Source: Christensenella sp. UBA1242
GTDB lineage: Bacteria; Bacillota; Clostridia; Christensenellales; UBA1242
Direction of reading: 5' to 3'
Length of the DNA stretch: 39,869 nt
Assembly: GCA_002308915.1 (NCBI GenBank)
Contig: DBWI01000007.1
Location: forward strand, 1 to 39,869
In this document: piece after piece, positions 7,598 to 16,762 of the stretch
Layout: every line of letters begins with the position of its first letter
Position numbering within the stretch: position 1 is the first letter of the stretch
Program-made: the position numbers and the translations under genes
The notes under the pieces: model-generated
What the model was told of the DNA's origin: nothing
Seen by the model: the letters and a program-made list of their open reading frames with translations, nothing else
Databases searched by the model: none

Positions 7598-8410
7598 TTA
7601 TTTTTTCTCTAAATATTTTTCAAAATCATTAACAATCTTGAGCATATCTTTATCAAGATAGGTTTTTGCTTTTTGCTGTATTTCTGTTGGTACACCATAG
7701 TATGCACCAGCCATTGCTCCTGTGATTGCCCCCATTGTGTCGGTATCACCACCCCAGCCAATAACTTTGATTAGTGCATCTTCAAAAGAGTTTGAAATTA
7801 AAAAAGCAAAAATACTTTGTGGAACAGTTTCTTGACAACTTCCTTCAAACTCATAATTACAGAACAATTCTTCTTCGTCATAATTCATTGGATAGTAATT
7901 TGCTTCAATATATTTTTTTATTTCTTCTTTACTCTTGCCATTAAGTGCCATCCAAATAACCATTGCAGTTGCTTCTGCACCTTTTAGACCTTCTGGATGA
8001 TTATGAGTAATTTCCGTTACAAGTTTTGAAAGTATTTTTACTTCTTCTTCACTGTTTGCAAAATATGGAACAGCACCAATTCTCATTGCACTGCCATTCC
8101 CCCAAGAGTTGTATGGGTCTCTATCCCTATCATATAACCAATTCAAAAACATTGTACCATAACCAGCTGTTGCATAATAAAGTGGACATATTTCATGAAA
8201 GTTATCAATAAGATTGTCTTTTAGATATGTGTAATCGCCTTTGCAAGAAAGTAATGTTTTTGCAATAATACAAGTTAAAACTGTGTCATCTGTGAACCAA
8301 TCTTCTTCCCTAAATAAAGGAAAACTCTTCATCTTTTTGCCCATAAACTCATAGTATGAGCCAGCAATATCTCCGGTGATTGCACCAATAACTGCATTGT
8401 TTTTTATCAT
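7598..8410 (-). CDS. ADP-ribosylglycohydrolase (DraG/ARH family)
   Basis: Expected to cleave ADP-ribose from a modified protein, nucleic acid or small molecule, using two divalent metal ions. The 270-residue protein has the family motifs in order: GAITGDIAGS (9-18), FTDDT (39-43), GNGSAMRIG, THNHPEG, and the late metal site GGDTDTMGA with Asp222 and Asp224. No signal peptide or TM is present, so it acts in the cytoplasm. AAAGGGGG precedes ATG 8410. It is the first gene of a three-gene unit with an XRE-like protein and a VWA protein. No ADP-ribosyltransferase or DraT/nitrogenase gene is nearby, so the substrate is unknown. Confidence 0.9.
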   Translation of the reverse strand: MIKNNAVIGAITGDIAGSYYEFMGKKMKSFPLFREEDWFTDDTVLTCIIAKTLLSCKGDYTYLKDNLIDNFHEICPLYYATAGYGTMFLNWLYDRDRDPYNSWGNGSAMRIGAVPYFANSEEEVKILSKLVTEITHNHPEGLKGAEATAMVIWMALNGKSKEEIKKYIEANYYPMNYDEEELFCNYEFEGSCQETVPQSIFAFLISNSFEDALIKVIGWGGDTDTMGAITGAMAGAYYGVPTEIQQKAKTYLDKDMLKIVNDFEKYLEKK

Positions 8411-8431
8411 TTGTACCCCCTTTGTACACTA

Positions 8432-8458
8432 ATAATATTATTCGCTAAAAAGTGTCAA
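8432..8458 (-). promoter_or_regulatory. Promoter of the ADP-ribosylglycohydrolase cassette
   Basis: On the minus strand, TTGACA (8458-8453) and TATTAT (8437-8432) are 15 nt apart. A TATTAG 3 nt further on would give an 18-nt spacer. No other promoter is visible in the cassette. Confidence 0.5.
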
Positions 8459-8477
8459 AATCCTTCTTTTTTATAAA

Positions 8478-8508
8478 AAGAATTAGTTTCAAAATGAAAC
8501 TAATTCTT
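8478..8508 (-). terminator. Terminator at the end of the polysaccharide operon
   Basis: A perfect 13-bp stem, AAGAATTAGTTTC with GAAACTAATTCTT, and a 5-nt loop overlaps the stop codon of the epimerase gene. A T-run follows on the minus strand. Confidence 0.85.
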
Positions 8509-9585
8509 AATTTTCTTTATATCAGTTTTATAAAAATTATAATACCACTCAACAAAACTTCTTAATCCATTTTTTAGTGATGTTTGTGGCTTGAATTTTA
8601 TATACTTTTCTAAGGCTTTTGTATCAGCATATGTCACTACAACATCTCCTGCTTGCATTGGAACAAGTTCTTCATTTTTTCTGAAATCATAATCTTTATC
8701 AAAAAGGCCAACTCTTACCAATTCTTCTTCTAATATTTTTACAAAATCCATTAAATTCTCTGGATTACTATTTCCTATATTAAACAGATGGTAAGGTGGA
8801 TTTGGTAATCCATCAGCGCCCAATTTCCTGTTTGGAGCCTTTTGCATTACTCTCACCAAGCTTTCAATAATATCATCAATATACGTAAAATCTCTTTTAC
8901 AATTTCCATAATTAAAAATTTTAATTTTTTCATTATTTAGCAACTTGTTCGTAAATGAAAAATATGCCATATCAGGTCGCCCTGCTGGACCATAAACTGT
9001 AAAAAATCTTAATCCCGTTGTTGGTATGTTATATAATTTTGAATATGCATGAGCAATCAATTCATTGCTTTTCTTTGTTGCTGCATATAAACTAACTGGA
9101 CAATCTACTTTGTCTGTTGTTTTATATGGGATTTTTTTATTCATTCCATATACAGATGAACTTGAAGCATAAACCAAATGTTCAACACCAACATTCCCAT
9201 TATCATATGAATGTCTGCAGGCTTCAACAATATTATAGAATCCAATTATATTACTATTTATGTATGCATCTGGATTTGTTATAGAATATCTAACCCCTGC
9301 TTGAGCAGCAAGATTAACCACAATGTTGGGTTGGTATTGAGCAAAAATTTTATTAATTGTATTTTTATTCTCTATTCCAGCTTTAACAAACACAAATTTA
9401 TTATATTTTTTTAGTTTCTTTAAACGCCATTTTTTTATATTGACATCATAATAATCATTAATATTGTCAATTCCAATTACGGCAGAAATTTGATTGTCTT
9501 TTAACAATCTTTCAGCTAGACTTGCCCCAATAAATCCTGCCGCACCTGTTAATAGCACCACTTTGTTTTTTAAACTAACTTTCAC
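8500..9585 (-). CDS. UDP-glucuronate 4-epimerase (CapI-type SDR)
   Basis: Interconverts UDP-glucuronate and UDP-galacturonate with bound NAD. The 361-residue extended SDR has TGAAGFIGASL at the N-terminus, ASSSSVYG and YAATK (the Tyr-x3-Lys pair). It also has features of the UDP-GlcA 4-epimerase subgroup rather than GalE: DNINDYYD after the first Rossmann strand, RPDMAYFSF, and MQAGDVVVTYAD near the end. The start is GTG 9585, overlapping the ugd end with AAAAGGGAT as ribosome site; the gap to ugd is 2 nt. With ugd it forms a UDP-Glc to UDP-GlcA to UDP-GalA route, so the polysaccharide probably contains galacturonic acid. Another C4-epimerase substrate cannot be excluded. Confidence 0.87.
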   Translation of the reverse strand: MKVSLKNKVVLLTGAAGFIGASLAERLLKDNQISAVIGIDNINDYYDVNIKKWRLKKLKKYNKFVFVKAGIENKNTINKIFAQYQPNIVVNLAAQAGVRYSITNPDAYINSNIIGFYNIVEACRHSYDNGNVGVEHLVYASSSSVYGMNKKIPYKTTDKVDCPVSLYAATKKSNELIAHAYSKLYNIPTTGLRFFTVYGPAGRPDMAYFSFTNKLLNNEKIKIFNYGNCKRDFTYIDDIIESLVRVMQKAPNRKLGADGLPNPPYHLFNIGNSNPENLMDFVKILEEELVRVGLFDKDYDFRKNEELVPMQAGDVVVTYADTKALEKYIKFKPQTSLKNGLRSFVEWYYNFYKTDIKKIKN

Positions 9586-9587
9586 TT

Positions 9588-10796
9588 TTAATCCCTTTTA
9601 AAAATATCTCTTGAATATACTTTTTCTTTTATATCTTCAATCTCTTTGTTATACCTATTTGCAACAACTACATCTGATTGCTTTTTAAACTCTTCCAAGT
9701 CATTGCATACATCAATTTCCTCAAATTGTTTACTCTTTAAAATTGGTTCATAAATTATAATACTTACACCTTTTTGTTTTAGTAATGTGATAACATCTTG
9801 AATTGCAGATTGTCTAAAATTATCTGAATCAACTTTCATAGTTAACCTATAAATTCCGATTACAATTTGATTGTCATCTTTTTGCAGTTTTTTTGCAAGA
9901 TTAAATATTTGATTTGCAACAAACTCTTTTCGTCTAACATTAGAATCAACGACTGCCGAAATTAACATTTCAGGAACATCTTTATAATTTGCTTTCAATT
10001 GTTTTGTGTCTTTTGGCAAACAATAACCACCATAACCAAATGAAGGATTATTGTAATAATTCCCTATTCTATCATCAAGGCACATTCCATCAATAATATC
10101 TCTGGTGTTTAAACCTTTTTTCTCAGCATAAGTATCTAATTCATTAAAATATGCAACTCTTAATGCCAAAAATTCGTTAGAAAATAATTTGACTGCTTCC
10201 GCTTCACCATAATTCATATATCTTACTTGAATATTTCCCTTTAAGGCAACTTGTTTAATTAAATCAGCATATGTCTCAGCTTTTTTCTTTAGCTTCTCAT
10301 TATTTATGTCATAACCAACAATAATTCTTGATGGATAAAGTGAATCATATAATGCTTTTGATTCTCGTAAAAATTCTGGTGAAAACAAAATATTTGTATT
10401 GTTATATTTTTTTATCACTTCATTAACAAAACCAATTGGTATTGTTGATTTAATAACAATTGTAGCATTTGGATTTTTTTGAGTAACCTTTTCTATTACA
10501 CTCTCAACAATGCTGGTATCAAAATAATTAGTCATAACATCATAATTTGTTGGTGTTGACACAATGACAAAATCTGCATCACTAATTGCATAATCAGCAT
10601 TTAATGTTGCAACCAAATTTAAATCTTTTTCCTTAAGATATTTTTCAATATAATCATCTTTTAATGGACTAATCCCACTATTAATCATATCTACTTTATC
10701 TTGTAAAACATCAACCCCTACGACTTCAAATTTTTGTGATAACAAAACTGAAGAAGCCAAGCCAACATACCCCAATCCAAAAACTGCAATTTTCAT
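9588..10796 (-). CDS. ugd: UDP-glucose 6-dehydrogenase
   Basis: Oxidises UDP-glucose to UDP-glucuronate with two NAD. The 402-residue length is typical of the short HasB-type enzymes. Visible motifs are the N-terminal Rossmann site (VFGLGYVGLASS), STVPIG-like STIPIGF, SPEFLRES, and the catalytic Cys259 in GYGGYCLPKDTKQL. AGGAG lies upstream of ATG 10796. It sits second from the end of the polysaccharide operon, directly before the matching 4-epimerase, which uses its product. Confidence 0.95.
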   Translation of the reverse strand: MKIAVFGLGYVGLASSVLLSQKFEVVGVDVLQDKVDMINSGISPLKDDYIEKYLKEKDLNLVATLNADYAISDADFVIVSTPTNYDVMTNYFDTSIVESVIEKVTQKNPNATIVIKSTIPIGFVNEVIKKYNNTNILFSPEFLRESKALYDSLYPSRIIVGYDINNEKLKKKAETYADLIKQVALKGNIQVRYMNYGEAEAVKLFSNEFLALRVAYFNELDTYAEKKGLNTRDIIDGMCLDDRIGNYYNNPSFGYGGYCLPKDTKQLKANYKDVPEMLISAVVDSNVRRKEFVANQIFNLAKKLQKDDNQIVIGIYRLTMKVDSDNFRQSAIQDVITLLKQKGVSIIIYEPILKSKQFEEIDVCNDLEEFKKQSDVVVANRYNKEIEDIKEKVYSRDIFKRD

Positions 10797-10850
10797 TATT
10801 ACTCCTATTTTTTAATTATATCAATTTTATAAATTTCATTATAAAAATCA

Positions 10851-12476
10851 TTACTTATCATTTTTTGATAACTTGTCATTTGCTTCATCTAAAATTTGCT
10901 CATTGTCTAAATTTTTACTTGTTTTATTTTCATCTTCAATAGTAACAGATTTTTTCCTTCTTATCAAATTTTTAAGTCTTTTAAACATTTTTACTATATT
11001 CTGTCTGTATGTCTTATTGAAAATTAGTAATGCGGTTAGTGGAATCAGTGCAATTCCTACTGCAATAAAACCATTTATAACCAATTCAACAATCATGTTA
11101 GAATTTTTTTGCATAAGAAAATCTAATAAGAACAAACACCCCACAAAAACTAATATTAATGAGTAGTTTATTAAATAGTATTTCTTGGGACTGCTGCCAT
11201 TAAAACCATGCTTATATAAAACATATGGTTCAACAATATGACTAACAAGAATATTGGTAGTTATGGTGGCAACAATAACACCAACAACACCCATTATATA
11301 GACAAATGCGATTGATAACACAACATTAACTATTCCAGCAAGCACAGGTTTCCATCTATCATAATAGAAAGAGCCTGTTGCATCTCTAAATAATAATACG
11401 CTATGCCTAATAAATTGTATAAAATAATTTATTGTTATTACAATTGGTACAAATTTATCAGTATATATCAAATCTGAGCCAAAGCATATGCCAACAACAT
11501 CATTAATTACTCCATAATAACCCAAATAAAAAATAATACCAATTGTAAAATTCAGATAATAAATAAACTTAAAATATTTCTTATCTTTTTCTATATCGCC
11601 TTCTGCACATAGATGTCCTATAATTGATGTTAATGGAGTAAAAAACATTGCAAGCACAGATGCCATTGAAGTCATGATTATTAAATAATTTGAATACTGT
11701 CCTAGAGCTACAACTCCAATAATAGTTGAAATTATTATATTATCTGTCGTGTTCACAAGTACAGTACCAATCTTGTGCATAAACATTGCTCTTGTATGTT
11801 TTATTACAAATTTTTTGGTCTTTTCGTCTATAGTAGATTTTGTTTGTATAATATCTTTATAATGTCTAAACACATACAATTCAGTTAATAGCCATTGGAC
11901 AATTACACCAACAATTTTTGCACATAAATACAACTCAAATGAACGAAAGAAAATTAAAACAAATAACTGTATAGTCCTTCTTATAAAACTTGCTATAGCC
12001 ATAATAAGTGTAGTTATATAGTCATTCTTATATGCATTTATTAAAGAAGTTTTACAACTAAAATAATATTCAAACACAACAGAAGCAAGCATTATTCCAA
12101 ATGTTAAATATAGGTTAAAAGAATTGTTATATCCTTTGGCAAGTATTGGCAATAATGGCATAATTGCAATTCCAGCAACAAGTATCACCAAACCAACAAT
12201 TAAGTATATCTTTCTTAATAACTGATAAAGAGCAGAAACCTTGTCATTATCACCTTCAACAATTGGTTTATACATGGCAAAAGTTATGGCAGTACCAACA
12301 CCAAGTTCAGCAATCCCCATGAACCCAATAATGCTTGTATAAAGAGAGTACACACCATTCGCATCATTACCAACATATTCAATCAAAAGCCTTTTTAAGA
12401 CAAGCGAAAAAACCAAAAGTAAAATTTTGGTTGTTAATGCTATTGTTATATTTAAAATTGACCTTTTCTTATCCAT
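10851..12476 (-). CDS. Polysaccharide flippase (Wzx/MVF type)
   Basis: A 541-residue membrane protein with about 12-14 hydrophobic helices, starting with a basic MDKKRS and an LxxLVFSLVLKRLLIEYVG segment typical of Wzx/RfbX-type lipid-linked oligosaccharide flippases. The expected role is moving the undecaprenyl-PP-linked repeat unit across the membrane. The C-terminal 60 residues are a cytoplasmic, charged, Lys/Asp/Glu-rich tail. It lies between the Stealth gene and ugd in the same transcription unit. The ribosome site is weak (AAAGAAAAA). Confidence 0.85.
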   Translation of the reverse strand: MDKKRSILNITIALTTKILLLVFSLVLKRLLIEYVGNDANGVYSLYTSIIGFMGIAELGVGTAITFAMYKPIVEGDNDKVSALYQLLRKIYLIVGLVILVAGIAIMPLLPILAKGYNNSFNLYLTFGIMLASVVFEYYFSCKTSLINAYKNDYITTLIMAIASFIRRTIQLFVLIFFRSFELYLCAKIVGVIVQWLLTELYVFRHYKDIIQTKSTIDEKTKKFVIKHTRAMFMHKIGTVLVNTTDNIIISTIIGVVALGQYSNYLIIMTSMASVLAMFFTPLTSIIGHLCAEGDIEKDKKYFKFIYYLNFTIGIIFYLGYYGVINDVVGICFGSDLIYTDKFVPIVITINYFIQFIRHSVLLFRDATGSFYYDRWKPVLAGIVNVVLSIAFVYIMGVVGVIVATITTNILVSHIVEPYVLYKHGFNGSSPKKYYLINYSLILVFVGCLFLLDFLMQKNSNMIVELVINGFIAVGIALIPLTALLIFNKTYRQNIVKMFKRLKNLIRRKKSVTIEDENKTSKNLDNEQILDEANDKLSKNDK

Positions 12477-12515
12477 ATTTTTTCTTTTTTGTACTAGTAA
12501 AAAAATGTATTTGCT

Positions 12516-13547
12516 TTAAATTTCAAAACTAGATTTTTGCGGTAAAATATATTGAAATGCAGCATTTATCTTTTCTTTTACTTCTTTAAAATTTTCAACT
12601 TTTGCGTCGTTTATACATATCATTTTGTATTTTTGACTTTTTATATTATTACAAACAAAATCAACATTTGAATGTTCGCCATCATTTATTTCAAATTGCA
12701 AACCTTTTCTTTTAAATTTGTCTGCAAAAAAATTACCACTGCAAATCAAATATTCTGTAAATAAATATTGGTTAACATCGTAAATTGACCTAAATCTGTT
12801 TTTTGAAGTACTATCAAGTTCATCTGAAAATTTTTCCCAACATTCACAAATAGTCGACTTCAAAAATGGTGCCGGCAAATGGTCCATATAAAACCCAGCC
12901 CATCCTGCTTTTGCAGTTAAACTATAAAACTTGTTCATTACGTAACAAACTGGATTACTTAAACTAAACCACTTGTGTTTATTTTTTTTCTTAACTTCCC
13001 ATTTATTGAATACTTTGCTGATTGTACGAACATTATTCATGGTTATGTTATCAAATACCAAATCTTCTATACTTTTAGGCTTTTCCATAGCAACCAACTT
13101 TGGTAATCCATTTTTATCAAAAAAATCACTTTTTTTGGTTGGTTTTGTAAAAAAGAAATCGTCATTCATATATATAAAATGTTCAGACAAATCTTTAATC
13201 CTGTGCATGTTAAGTTCAATTGGATTTGCTGAAAATGTTGGCAAATATTCGCTTGGTATATAATCCTTATGCTCAACAAAAACAAGTTTTTTATTATTAA
13301 GATTTAACCAATTTGGTTTCTGCCCGCAAGTAATAAAAAACACTTTGCGTACCCATGGTGCAAATTTTTCGATTCCTCTGAATATATATTGGACATTGTC
13401 CCAATCTCTGTACCTATTCAACCCAGCATCAATATCTATTTTATGCTCATCATCCAAGTATTTGTTTTTTTCTTTTAACCATTCCTTGTCAGATCCGTCA
13501 ACCCATGGAATAACAATGTCTACATCAAATTGTAATTTATTTTTCAC
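12516..13547 (-). CDS. Stealth-family sugar-phosphate transferase
   Basis: Stealth proteins transfer hexose- or HexNAc-1-phosphate from a UDP-sugar, building phosphodiester-linked capsule polymers. The conserved regions appear in order in this 343-residue protein. CR1 is VDIVIPWVDGSD at the N-terminus. CR2 includes FRGIEKFAPWVRKVFFIT, the downstream PNWL, and FSANPIE...HFIYMNDDFFF. CR3 is represented by AKAGWAGFYMDHLPAPF, and a CR4-like stretch follows. No TM or signal peptide is present. The start is GTG 13547, with AGAGGAG upstream. Its presence suggests that the polysaccharide has phosphodiester links or a sugar-phosphate side group. Confidence 0.88.
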   Translation of the reverse strand: MKNKLQFDVDIVIPWVDGSDKEWLKEKNKYLDDEHKIDIDAGLNRYRDWDNVQYIFRGIEKFAPWVRKVFFITCGQKPNWLNLNNKKLVFVEHKDYIPSEYLPTFSANPIELNMHRIKDLSEHFIYMNDDFFFTKPTKKSDFFDKNGLPKLVAMEKPKSIEDLVFDNITMNNVRTISKVFNKWEVKKKNKHKWFSLSNPVCYVMNKFYSLTAKAGWAGFYMDHLPAPFLKSTICECWEKFSDELDSTSKNRFRSIYDVNQYLFTEYLICSGNFFADKFKRKGLQFEINDGEHSNVDFVCNNIKSQKYKMICINDAKVENFKEVKEKINAAFQYILPQKSSFEI

Positions 13548-13602
13548 TATATCTCCTCTTATTATTGTATTTACATTAAAATTATAAAAATTGCAAATTA
13601 TA

Positions 13603-15984
13603 TTACTTTAAGTATAACTTTTTAATTTCTTCCATTGCAGATTTGTTATCAAAACCATGCTTTATAATTGATTCATTTTCTTTTTTTCTCTTATGATTCT
13701 TCATCGCTAATATTTTGTCAGCCCAGATCTCATCGCTTTGGTTTAAATCTACAAATTCACAATTATCGGTTATTGCTGTCTCTTTACTTATGCATGATGA
13801 TAATACAACTGGCAAACCACTGGTCTGTGCTTCAACCGCAACAATTGGCAGCCCCTCATGAAAACTCGTTAATACAAAAATATCACTTGCTAACATAAGT
13901 TCATTTATATCATCTCTTTGCTTCATAAATATAACTACACTATCCAATTCTAATAATTTTACTTTTTGCATTAACTTTTCTTTAATTTCACTTTCATCCC
14001 CAACAAGAACCAATTTGGCAGTATCATCTTTTTGATGAATACGCTTAAAGACATTAATGAGCTTTTCTTGATTTTTTTGTTTTGCAAATCTTCCAATATG
14101 CAAAACAACAAAATTATTTTCAAAACCAAGTTCTTTCCTTTTTGTTTGTCGTTTAGTTAAATCAAACTCAAACTTATTAATATCTATCGAATTATTTAAT
14201 ATTTTAATAGTATTATTTTTGCAAAACTTTTCACCAAACATATAATTTGCAGCAGCTTTAGAACATGCAGCAAAATCCGTTGAATAAACTTTTGCCAAAT
14301 AATCACCAATCAATTCAGAAACTTTGTTCTGAGTTTCAACATTCCCCCCTTTGTGTGAATGAAAAATAATTTTATCAATTTTACCATATACTCTAGCCAT
14401 ATATGCAATTAGTCCCATTTCTTTACTTGTAGCATTAATATGCATAATATCATACTTTCCACAATTGTTGATAAAAAACTTAAATAAATTAAAACAGTAT
14501 AATATCTTATTTTTTCCACCATTATAGTAAATATTGCATTTGCAATTTAATAATCGTTGAACGTTTAATGTATTAGCATTTTGAGGTATAGCAAACGTTG
14601 AAACATCAAAATCAAAATCACAAGAAAGATTTTCTATTACATTAATCATATATATTTCAGCTCCACCCATTGTAAGCCTATTGTTGAAATACAGTATTTT
14701 ATATTTAGATGAATGTTGTTCCTTCTCATATTTTAATATAGCAAGCATGCTTAATATGATTACCAAAACTTGATATGAGAAAAACTCTTCCATTAGAATA
14801 CAAAACACAACAGCAATAAGTGGAATGTATTTTTTAATATTCGACTCTCTGTTTTTCTTTGTAATAATAAAGAAATACAACACAAAGAAAACAGTGGCAA
14901 TTAATCCAATTATTCCATACCTAACAAGAATCCCAACTATAGTGTTGTTTAAATCAAATATAGAAGTTTCTCCTAATCCAAATAATATAGCTCCAATTCC
15001 CTGTGAAGACCAATGATTTAGAGAATCTAGCCAAATCTGGCATTTCCCAAATGTAAGCTTGTTTATTAAATCAAAATTATCATAGATGGAAAATTTTTGA
15101 TTTAATACAGGTATTATATCAGAACAGGCAAATAAAATTGAAACTATAATAAGAAAAACAGATATTTGAATTAAACAAAACTTTTTACTTTTTTGAGCCT
15201 CAACAATAAAATATAAAACCAACAAGAGTAAATAGAATATTAAAAATATTTCATTTAATCCACAAAAACCAATTATAGATGTCATTAGTGTGTAAAAGTA
15301 AAAGAAAATATACCCTATTCTCTTGGTTGCGAACAACATCAGGTTTTGTGAGAGAATTACCAAACACCATACTGATAGTGAACTGGCATTTTTAAAGAAT
15401 CCACGAAACGCATTTAATCCACTGTCATCTAAATAAAAAACATGCATATCTGGCTTCATATTTTTTGCAATTAAAGATAATACACAAGATAAAACAAAAA
15501 GCCTAGCTATAGTTGTAAATAAGTAATCTAGTTTTATTTCCTTTCTAAGAATATAAATTTCAACAAAAACAATTAATCCACATGGTAAAATACCATACAG
15601 AATACCATTTAACCCGTTATTCGCAATAATTGAAGATATAATAATAACTGCTATAATTGCAACAAAAATAATTAAGTGCAAATTAATTTTATACTTCTTT
15701 TTATAAGTTAAAATTATACATCTAAATAGCAATGCACAGGACAAAATTATAAGAGAAACGTCATAACCAAAACAATTTATATAAAAAGCACTAAATGAAC
15801 ATAGTACTATTATTTTATTTGTATCATAAAAAAATGAACTAATAACTACAAAACAAATATATAAAATAAAAACAACCTCTTGTATCCATAATGTAGAAAA
15901 AGATAAAGCAGCACATAAAAGACATGCAATTATAAAATTATATTTGTTTAAAATTTTTATAAAATTATTTAATTTTTCCCCCAT
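13603..15984 (-). CDS. Wzy-like membrane domain fused to GT4-type glycosyltransferase (GT motifs intact)
   Basis: This 793-residue fusion has residues 1 to about 435 hydrophobic, with about 12 TM helices laid out like O-antigen polymerase/ligase (Wzy/WaaL, PF04932). Residues about 440-793 form a GT-B glycosyltransferase: MGGAE near its start, IGRFAKQK with Arg632 and Lys637, and HEGLPIVAVEAQ holding the E710-x7-E718 pair. In the membrane half the residues equivalent to the functional Arg and His of Wzy/WaaL are Lys314 (FGKCQIW) and Asn346 (LNNT), and the SSKT segment is replaced, so polymerase activity is doubtful. Start 15984 has GAGGAG upstream; an ATG 54 nt earlier has none. A similar fusion with the opposite defects lies at 20698-23097. 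Confidence 0.8.
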   Translation of the reverse strand: MGEKLNNFIKILNKYNFIIACLLCAALSFSTLWIQEVVFILYICFVVISSFFYDTNKIIVLCSFSAFYINCFGYDVSLIILSCALLFRCIILTYKKKYKINLHLIIFVAIIAVIIISSIIANNGLNGILYGILPCGLIVFVEIYILRKEIKLDYLFTTIARLFVLSCVLSLIAKNMKPDMHVFYLDDSGLNAFRGFFKNASSLSVWCLVILSQNLMLFATKRIGYIFFYFYTLMTSIIGFCGLNEIFLIFYLLLLVLYFIVEAQKSKKFCLIQISVFLIIVSILFACSDIIPVLNQKFSIYDNFDLINKLTFGKCQIWLDSLNHWSSQGIGAILFGLGETSIFDLNNTIVGILVRYGIIGLIATVFFVLYFFIITKKNRESNIKKYIPLIAVVFCILMEEFFSYQVLVIILSMLAILKYEKEQHSSKYKILYFNNRLTMGGAEIYMINVIENLSCDFDFDVSTFAIPQNANTLNVQRLLNCKCNIYYNGGKNKILYCFNLFKFFINNCGKYDIMHINATSKEMGLIAYMARVYGKIDKIIFHSHKGGNVETQNKVSELIGDYLAKVYSTDFAACSKAAANYMFGEKFCKNNTIKILNNSIDINKFEFDLTKRQTKRKELGFENNFVVLHIGRFAKQKNQEKLINVFKRIHQKDDTAKLVLVGDESEIKEKLMQKVKLLELDSVVIFMKQRDDINELMLASDIFVLTSFHEGLPIVAVEAQTSGLPVVLSSCISKETAITDNCEFVDLNQSDEIWADKILAMKNHKRKKENESIIKHGFDNKSAMEEIKKLYLK

Positions 15985-16087
15985 TTTTCTCCTCTGTAAA
16001 TTGAATAATTGTTTTTTAACATTCTCATGAATACACATTTTATATTAACACAAAAGAAAATATTTATATACTACTTTACTTAATATT

Positions 16088-16762
16088 TTAATCCTTTTTC
16101 TTGAAAACATCTTCTTCTGTTAATACGTTTTTAACCCCCAGCAACAACAATATTAAAGCTCCACTTAATACAATGCCTGCAATTATATCAGTAAACCAGT
16201 GTACGCCAGATAACATCCTACAAATCACACCAACTACAGCCAATAATATGAACAAGATTTGAAAACAATATCTCAATTTTGCATTTTTTATAAAATAGTC
16301 CAAATAGAAAACTGCTGACAATAAAATTGAGCACAATAGCATTGTATGTGATGATGGATAAGACAACTCAAGTTTATCATCAATCAACACTGGCCTATAA
16401 TTGATTTTTATAAACAAAAATAGTACGTATACAACTCCAATAACAACATAAAACAAACATAATGCAAACAGTGATTTATCAAACTTTTTTAGTGATTTCG
16501 CCTTTATAATTTTTATAACAAATAAAAAACAAAAACACAAGCCGACACCAATTGCAACAAACCCCAAAATTTCACTAATAAGTTTTGCAACAGAATTTGT
16601 TCTTAATGCGTCAAAAATCTTACCATTCAAAGATGCAAATCCAACTTCTGAATTCATAGGCCCAATTGGTTTAACATCTACAAACATAATTAAAACTGTA
16701 AACACCAAAAATGCTACAAATAATATAGCTGAAGAAATAAAAAGTTTATTGCTCGTTTTCAT
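16088..16762 (-). CDS. PAP2-family membrane phosphatase
   Basis: A 224-residue membrane protein with about six TM helices. The three PAP2 motifs are present: an Arg-Pro (123-124) ahead of SYPSSHT (134-140, His139), and a late motif CRMLSGVHWFTD with Arg182, His188 and Asp192. Family members remove phosphate from lipid phosphates or pyrophosphates. In a polysaccharide operon the likely substrate is undecaprenyl pyrophosphate released by polymer assembly (BcrC-like role). Its start overlaps the end of the upstream PF06695 gene by 17 nt, indicating translational coupling. AAAGGAG lies inside that overlap region. Confidence 0.87.
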   Translation of the reverse strand: MKTSNKLFISSAILFVAFLVFTVLIMFVDVKPIGPMNSEVGFASLNGKIFDALRTNSVAKLISEILGFVAIGVGLCFCFLFVIKIIKAKSLKKFDKSLFALCLFYVVIGVVYVLFLFIKINYRPVLIDDKLELSYPSSHTMLLCSILLSAVFYLDYFIKNAKLRYCFQILFILLAVVGVICRMLSGVHWFTDIIAGIVLSGALILLLLGVKNVLTEEDVFKKKD

